From assembly GCA_947589225.1 (NCBI GenBank), contig CANQBC010000002.1:1-64000 (forward strand): a stretch of 64,000 bases of DNA, in the 5' to 3' direction. This document shows, piece by piece, positions 59,778 through 64,000 of this stretch. The notes under the pieces are model-generated. The model did no database searches. It saw nothing but the letters and a program-made list of their open reading frames with translations, and was not told the origin of the DNA. How positions within the stretch are numbered: position 1 is the first letter of the stretch; every line of letters begins with the position of its first letter. Both the position numbers and the translations under genes were made by a program. Origin of the DNA: an uncultured Oscillospiraceae bacterium (GTDB lineage: Bacteria; Bacillota; Clostridia; Oscillospirales; Oscillospiraceae).

Positions 59778-60425
59778 CTAATTGAGCTTCAAGCCGGGGT
59801 TCGCGGAGATGACGCGGGGCTCGGTGTCGGACTTCACATACACCGTACCCTGGGCGAGCATCTCGTCCGTTACGGGTACGCGGATACCGCCCACGGTGTA
59901 GGCCAGCGTCCCGTCGCCCGGCACGCCGGCGTTGGGGCCGGGCAGCTCTATCCCGAAAAAGCCCGTGAAAACCGGCTGCGGCTTCAGAAATACATGTTTT
60001 GTGACCGGGTACACCTCCACATGGATCTGCAGGGGCACGTCAAGGGAGGGCAGGCTCATGCGGTTTTCCGCGGGGGCGTGGACGGTGCACACGTCTCCGT
60101 CCGTCTCGCAGGCCAGGACGGTGTAGGTACACGCCTCCCGGTGGAGGGGGCAGCCGCCGTTCATCCTGGCTTTAGCGCCGGCGGAGACGTATCGCGCCCA
60201 GACGCCGGGGCGGATCTCCGCAAATTTTTCCTTCCGTATATCGACGCTCTCAAGCTCCGCGCAAAGCGCCGGAAAAAGCGTCGTGGCGCTGCCGCCAAAG
60301 GGGGTCTCCAGCACCAGCGTGTCGGCGCCGCGGGAGCACTCCCACAGCAGCGCGTCCCGTTTTTCCGACAGGCGCGGCGAGTAGGCGCGGCAGGAGGGGT
60401 CGGGGCCCGCGTAGACGTATGTCAT
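59778..60425 (-). CDS. Unknown 215-aa protein of the GTPase cluster
   Basis: The protein has no recognised domain. It begins MTYVYAGPDPSCRAYSPRLS and ends in a beta-rich domain (VFTGFFGIELPGPNAGVPGD, IRVPVTDEMLAQGTVYV), with a central KARMNGGCPLHREACTY containing three Cys/His candidates. ATG 60425 shares one base with the upstream stop and follows GGAGGTG; GTG 60428 is also possible. Tight coupling to the 623-aa gene suggests the two products act together. Confidence 0.65.
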   Translation of the reverse strand: MTYVYAGPDPSCRAYSPRLSEKRDALLWECSRGADTLVLETPFGGSATTLFPALCAELESVDIRKEKFAEIRPGVWARYVSAGAKARMNGGCPLHREACTYTVLACETDGDVCTVHAPAENRMSLPSLDVPLQIHVEVYPVTKHVFLKPQPVFTGFFGIELPGPNAGVPGDGTLAYTVGGIRVPVTDEMLAQGTVYVKSDTEPRVISANPGLKLN

Positions 60426-62293
60426 CACATGGCACCTCCGTACATGATGTTATCCGGGTTCAGGGCATAGAGATACAACACCTCCACCGCGCTGCCGCGG
60501 CCCGTGTTGTAGACGGCGGTGCCGGCGGGTATGTTCAGCGCGCTGGACAGGGAACCGGCCTCAAGGAGAATGAAGGAGCGGAAGGGCGCGCCCAGGGAGA
60601 AAAATGTCTGGAGGTATGCCGGTACCTGTCCGGGATCCAGCATATGGCTTACGCGGTTGTTGACGTTATCCTGGCCAAGGCGCTGACGAAGCTCACTTTC
60701 AAAGGAGGCGCACAGGGCGCGGCTCATGGCGTCGTCATGGAGCATGCCGTCCACGGCCTTGTAGAAAAAAGTCCGAAGGCCGTCCCTGGATGAGGTCTTT
60801 TTGAAGTCGCCCTCAATGACGTGGGCGTGTCTGTCATAGTAGTCGTTAAAGAGCCCGTTGTAGAAGCTGTTGAAGTCGTCCCCCTGTTGTACCTGATGGA
60901 GGGTGGACATGGAGCGCACAAGGCCATTCCAGTCCGCCATATACTCCACGGCCTCTCTGCACGCCCGATCCACCTCTCCGCGGCAGAGGGCGCGAAGCTC
61001 CTCGTTGGAGGAAATGAGGTATTTAAGGTACTCCACAGCATATTCCAGCGTCCCGAGCTGCCGGATGGGCTCACGGGAAACGGCAAAGCACGCGTCTATC
61101 CTCTCCGGGTGCTCGGAAAGCCAGATGAACTCCCCGGCGGTAAAGCTGGTGCGCAGATAAGCCCTGTAACCGGCGGCGATGCGCTCTTTTTCCACCCGGT
61201 TCAGATCCAGGCCAGCCCTCGCCTCCGCCACGAGCCCGGCGAGGTAGGCGCTCCACGCGCCCATTGTCCACTCGTCAAAATCACTGGCGGGCATGGACGC
61301 GGGGGCGGCGGGAAACTCCGCCCGATCCCTCCGGGGGAACAGCTCCAGCTGCTGCGGCGCGGGGAGCAGAGACGCGAATTTGTCCCGGGCGTATTCGTCC
61401 AGGGTGACGATGGTGCCGTTTTGCGAAATGCCCAGGCGCTGGGCCAGATCCTTGGCGGTGGCGAGGCCATCGCCGGCGGGAGGAAGGGAGGAAAGCCTGT
61501 TAATGAGCGCGGTAACCAGGAACTGGCATATGTCGGCGGTGGGCTTTTCCTCTCTGGCGTAGCCGGCGGTAAAGAGCCTGTGATTAAAGAACATATCCTG
61601 CACCGTCTCCACGCGCCGGTTGTTGGAGACGGCGATAACGGCGGTGGCCAGCTTGCGGATGTCCCGGGCCGCCACCCTGTGGTCGTTCCGGCGGTTGCTG
61701 AGAAGGCAGATGCTGTATGTCGCGTCGGGGGCGATCTCCGCAAGACGGTTTTTTATCTGTTTGGCAAGCTCCGAGCGCGCTTTGTTAGACTCGTCAAGAA
61801 GGACGAGGAGCATGGACATGGAGTTGCCGATGCCCATGGCGCTCTCCGCCCGGGACACCACGTCGAGGTATTTGTCGAAGCCGCCCGGGTCATTGAGGCC
61901 GACGGTATCGACGACAAAATAGGCGACGATCCTGTCGTAGCTCTTAAAGTGGTTATCGGCGGAGGAGAGGCCGGCGGCCAGGTCGGTCACCCGGTCGGCG
62001 GTTATGGGGGAGACGGCGTATTTCCCGTCCTCCCGCAAGGTAAATTCGCCGTATTCCGCGCCGCCGGCGCCCGGTTGAGCGGAGAGAAAGGGGATCTCCT
62101 GTCGGAACTGGGGCCAAAGACGCGTAAGGCCCTCGACCAGCATGGCCCCGCCGTCATCGGGCCCCAGGTGGAACACCATCATGGGGTATTGGGGCTCGCT
62201 TCCGGATCCGGAGCCGGACATGTAGCCCTCCTGATGGCGGAGTTTTTCCTCAAAATACTCTATAATGCTTTGAACTGTCAGGCTTGCGTCCAT
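60425..62293 (-). CDS. Unknown 623-aa protein of the GTPase cluster
   Basis: The N-terminal ~300 residues look like an alpha/beta domain (YPMMVFHLGPDDGGAMLVEG, RIVAYFVVDTVGLNDPGGFD, SMSMLLVLLDE, TYSICLLSNRR). It has strand-loop patterns as in nucleotide-binding or tubulin-like folds but no P-loop. The C-terminal ~300 residues are helical. ATG 62293 has AAGGGGGT before it. It is the first gene after the terminator at 62336-62365 and probably starts the operon proper. I do not recognise the family. Confidence 0.6.
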   Translation of the reverse strand: MDASLTVQSIIEYFEEKLRHQEGYMSGSGSGSEPQYPMMVFHLGPDDGGAMLVEGLTRLWPQFRQEIPFLSAQPGAGGAEYGEFTLREDGKYAVSPITADRVTDLAAGLSSADNHFKSYDRIVAYFVVDTVGLNDPGGFDKYLDVVSRAESAMGIGNSMSMLLVLLDESNKARSELAKQIKNRLAEIAPDATYSICLLSNRRNDHRVAARDIRKLATAVIAVSNNRRVETVQDMFFNHRLFTAGYAREEKPTADICQFLVTALINRLSSLPPAGDGLATAKDLAQRLGISQNGTIVTLDEYARDKFASLLPAPQQLELFPRRDRAEFPAAPASMPASDFDEWTMGAWSAYLAGLVAEARAGLDLNRVEKERIAAGYRAYLRTSFTAGEFIWLSEHPERIDACFAVSREPIRQLGTLEYAVEYLKYLISSNEELRALCRGEVDRACREAVEYMADWNGLVRSMSTLHQVQQGDDFNSFYNGLFNDYYDRHAHVIEGDFKKTSSRDGLRTFFYKAVDGMLHDDAMSRALCASFESELRQRLGQDNVNNRVSHMLDPGQVPAYLQTFFSLGAPFRSFILLEAGSLSSALNIPAGTAVYNTGRGSAVEVLYLYALNPDNIMYGGAM

Positions 62294-62335
62294 AAAATAC
62301 CCCCTTATCCTGGCAGCGCCGGCTGCCGGAAAAAA

Positions 62336-62365
62336 GACGGGCCGCAGGGTTACCTGCGGCCCGTC
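62336..62365 (-). terminator. Terminator inside the GTPase cluster
   Basis: A perfect 13-pair stem GACGGGCCGCAGG/CCTGCGGCCCGTC is followed on the minus strand by TTTTTT. It separates the partial gene at the right edge from the rest and may set the ratio of their products. Confidence 0.9.
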
Positions 62366-62482
62366 GGTGGAAGCCGCCGCTTTCCTTCCGCAGAATCGGA
62401 TCGACGAGCGTATCGCGGCCCGGCAAAGACCCCGAAGGGCGTTTGGCACGCCGCTTTGCCCCGCCGGCAGGCAAAAAACCGC

Positions 62483-64000
62483 TTACTCCTCTATGCCGTT
62501 GGAGAGGCAGAAAATGTGGAACTGCTCCTTGAGCTTCCTGAGGAAGTCCACGATCTCGGCCTTGTTTGTATAGGCCGCCGCCAGTTGTACCATCGCGGAA
62601 ATCCTGTTGTCGGTGAGCATTTCCTTTATCTTACTGCCCGCGGCCGCGATCTGGGGAGAATCGGCGTTGACGAGGCTCTGAAATTCCCTGCGAACCTTAG
62701 CCTGGGTGCCGGCGTCCAGCTTGCTGAAGCTGACGAAGCCCTGATAGAAGGGGAGCTTGCCAAAGGGGAAGGCGTCGTCAACACGGGACAATACCACGTC
62801 GCTGCTGATACCGAACTCCGACTGATGGTAGACGACGCTCTTTCCCTCAACGGAGATCACGCCGGTGAATATGGCGTCGCAGTAGTCGTTCATGGCGCTG
62901 CCAAGGCGCTGGATGTCGCTTATCTTCTCCTCCAGCGCGGCGATGAGCTTGTCGCTATCGGAGTGGAAGCTCTCCACGCCCTCCACATACTGCCGAACCT
63001 GCTCGTGAATGGCGGGGAAATAGACGAAGTAGTCCTTATAGAGGCTGGTTATGGCCTCGGCGCTGATCCTGGCGCCGTCGTTGGGGAGGCTCAGGCCGGT
63101 GCTCACGAGCCTGAGGGAGCTGGTATCCCTGAGCTCCCTGGCGGCGGCCTCGAGGCCGGGTACGTCCTCGGGCTTGGAGGCGGCGGCCAGCAGGGCGTTT
63201 GCCTTTTCGCGGACGGCGTTGCCCTTCGCCGCGTCGGAGGCGGAAACCTGATAGAAAACTCCGTCGTCGAAATTGAACGCGCCGACCGCGACGGCGCGGT
63301 CGAAGAGCTCCCTCACGGGCTTCAGGGCGCTTGCCAGACCCAGGGGCGCTTGGCCGGCGTCGATCACGCTCTGGGGCGTGACGGAGGGAAGCTTGTTCCA
63401 GTCGGAGAAGGGCTGGCCGGGGATGGGCTTGCCCTCATAATAGTGGCGGCCAACGCTCTTGTCATTGTAGTAGATCCGCTCGTAGGCGGAGCAGTTGTTA
63501 TAGGAGCTCAGGGGCAGGCCGCAGGCGCTGCACATGACGAAGATGCGGTCGGTGAGGGCGCTGGCCTTCAGGTTCCACAGCGGGTCAATGCTGTTCATCT
63601 CCGTGGCGGCGTTTGAAATGGGCGCGGAGGAGGTGGGATAGGACAGGAACGCCAGGGTCGACGACTTGGCCTGGTTCCAGATGGCGTTGTTAAAGAAGAA
63701 CAGCGGGCTTGCCCTCTCGGTGAGGGGTTTGATCCAGTCCTCAAGGACGAAGGTCTTGAGCATCTCGTCGTTCACGGTGCCGCCCACGCGGGCCTGATAC
63801 TTGTCGCGCAAAAACTCGGTGATGGTGTGACCGGCGAAGTTGCCGAAGGCCGTGTTGATGAAGAAATCGGTGACCAGGCGCGTGATGCGGTTCTCGTCCT
63901 GATTGATCCACTCGTCCTGGTGATTTATGAGCTCGGTCATGAACTGCTCCAGAAGGCCGGGGATGTTCTTGGCGTTGACCTCGGCCAGGATGCGGGGCAT
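62483..64000 (-). CDS. Large unknown protein, start outside the window (possibly tubulin-like)
   Basis: Only the C-terminal ~505 residues are visible; the ATG at the window edge may be internal. The visible part is alpha/beta and then helical, with DRIFVMCSACGLPLSSYNNC, KSVGRHYYEGKPIPGQPFSD and a C-terminal LRKLKEQFHIFCL. The GRHYYEG...DW pattern faintly recalls the back half of the long bacterial tubulin-like proteins found beside vWA and GTPase genes, but the nucleotide-binding half lies outside and I do not claim it. It ends 118 bases before a strong terminator. Confidence 0.6.
   Translation of the reverse strand: MPRILAEVNAKNIPGLLEQFMTELINHQDEWINQDENRITRLVTDFFINTAFGNFAGHTITEFLRDKYQARVGGTVNDEMLKTFVLEDWIKPLTERASPLFFFNNAIWNQAKSSTLAFLSYPTSSAPISNAATEMNSIDPLWNLKASALTDRIFVMCSACGLPLSSYNNCSAYERIYYNDKSVGRHYYEGKPIPGQPFSDWNKLPSVTPQSVIDAGQAPLGLASALKPVRELFDRAVAVGAFNFDDGVFYQVSASDAAKGNAVREKANALLAAASKPEDVPGLEAAARELRDTSSLRLVSTGLSLPNDGARISAEAITSLYKDYFVYFPAIHEQVRQYVEGVESFHSDSDKLIAALEEKISDIQRLGSAMNDYCDAIFTGVISVEGKSVVYHQSEFGISSDVVLSRVDDAFPFGKLPFYQGFVSFSKLDAGTQAKVRREFQSLVNADSPQIAAAGSKIKEMLTDNRISAMVQLAAAYTNKAEIVDFLRKLKEQFHIFCLSNGIEE

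Noticed and set aside
60821..63616. 931-codon plus-strand open frame
   Set aside because: It runs antisense through two well-supported genes and their terminator, and the translation is Val/Gly/His-rich as expected of a high-GC shadow frame.

Overview
The window looks like a chromosomal segment of a spore-forming, GC-rich Clostridium-class bacterium, probably an Oscillospiraceae-type gut anaerobe. The grounds are the high GC content, the rpmH-rnpA-yidD-yidC-jag neighbourhood, ctsR-mcsA-clpC with CtsR boxes, a Trp T-box riboswitch, spoIIP behind a sigma-E-like promoter, a sodium-pumping decarboxylase and a 2[4Fe-4S] ferredoxin. This is inferred from gene content; no 16S gene is present. No rRNA, CRISPR array, transposase or recognisable replication origin was seen.

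Layout. 1-4108: end of O-acetylhomoserine sulfhydrylase, an M20 amidohydrolase and the methionine importer metNIQ. 4214-5711: folA-thyA facing away from a tRNA-Ser(CGA). 5849-9087: lepA, whose 5' end is triplicated in a 221-bp tandem repeat, then an XRE regulator and dCMP deaminase. 9200-12895: rpmH, rnpA, yidD, yidC, jag and acpP. 13135-17262: CBS protein, mnmG, a GlmU-like uridylyltransferase and a membrane protein. 17409-23303: cdd, a solute-binding lipoprotein, pgeF and secA. 23557-25221: a trigger-factor-like lipoprotein and a small helical protein. 25440-29534: clpC, mcsA and ctsR, then ferredoxin. 29889-33780: DUF1622 protein, mscS, metA and an M3 peptidase lipoprotein. 34114-36825: abrB, an AT-rich patch with an acetyltransferase, a DUF1062 remnant and a CD3324-type protein, then HAD and TSCPD genes. 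36940-39932: spoIIP and T-box-controlled trpB. 40239-45934: a very large BlaR1-like sensor with BlaI, and a split ThrE-type exporter. 46285-49650: a sodium-pumping decarboxylase operon. 49707-50440: two decayed small genes.

The most unusual part is 50551-64000. All genes there are on the minus strand and encode, in order of transcription, a large protein cut by the window edge, a 623-aa protein, a 214-215-aa protein, a zinc-ribbon P-loop GTPase, a 773-aa protein resembling GTPase-associated protein 1 (GAP1), a degenerate protein kinase, a Sel1-like/TM protein, a polytopic membrane protein and a membrane-anchored von Willebrand A protein. This looks like a multi-component NTPase signalling or conflict system tied to the membrane.

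Two further themes run through the window. (1) Dispersed multi-hairpin elements lie just after stop codons (8109-8303, 20291-20490, 44569-44676), with stems conserved by compensatory changes, and a separate repeat with imperfect terminal inverted repeats occurs in opposite orientations at 12915-13084 and 29638-29885. (2) Methionine metabolism is coherent: MetA at 31115 has Glu111, the residue expected of a homoserine O-acetyltransferase, matching the O-acetylhomoserine-using MetY at the left edge.
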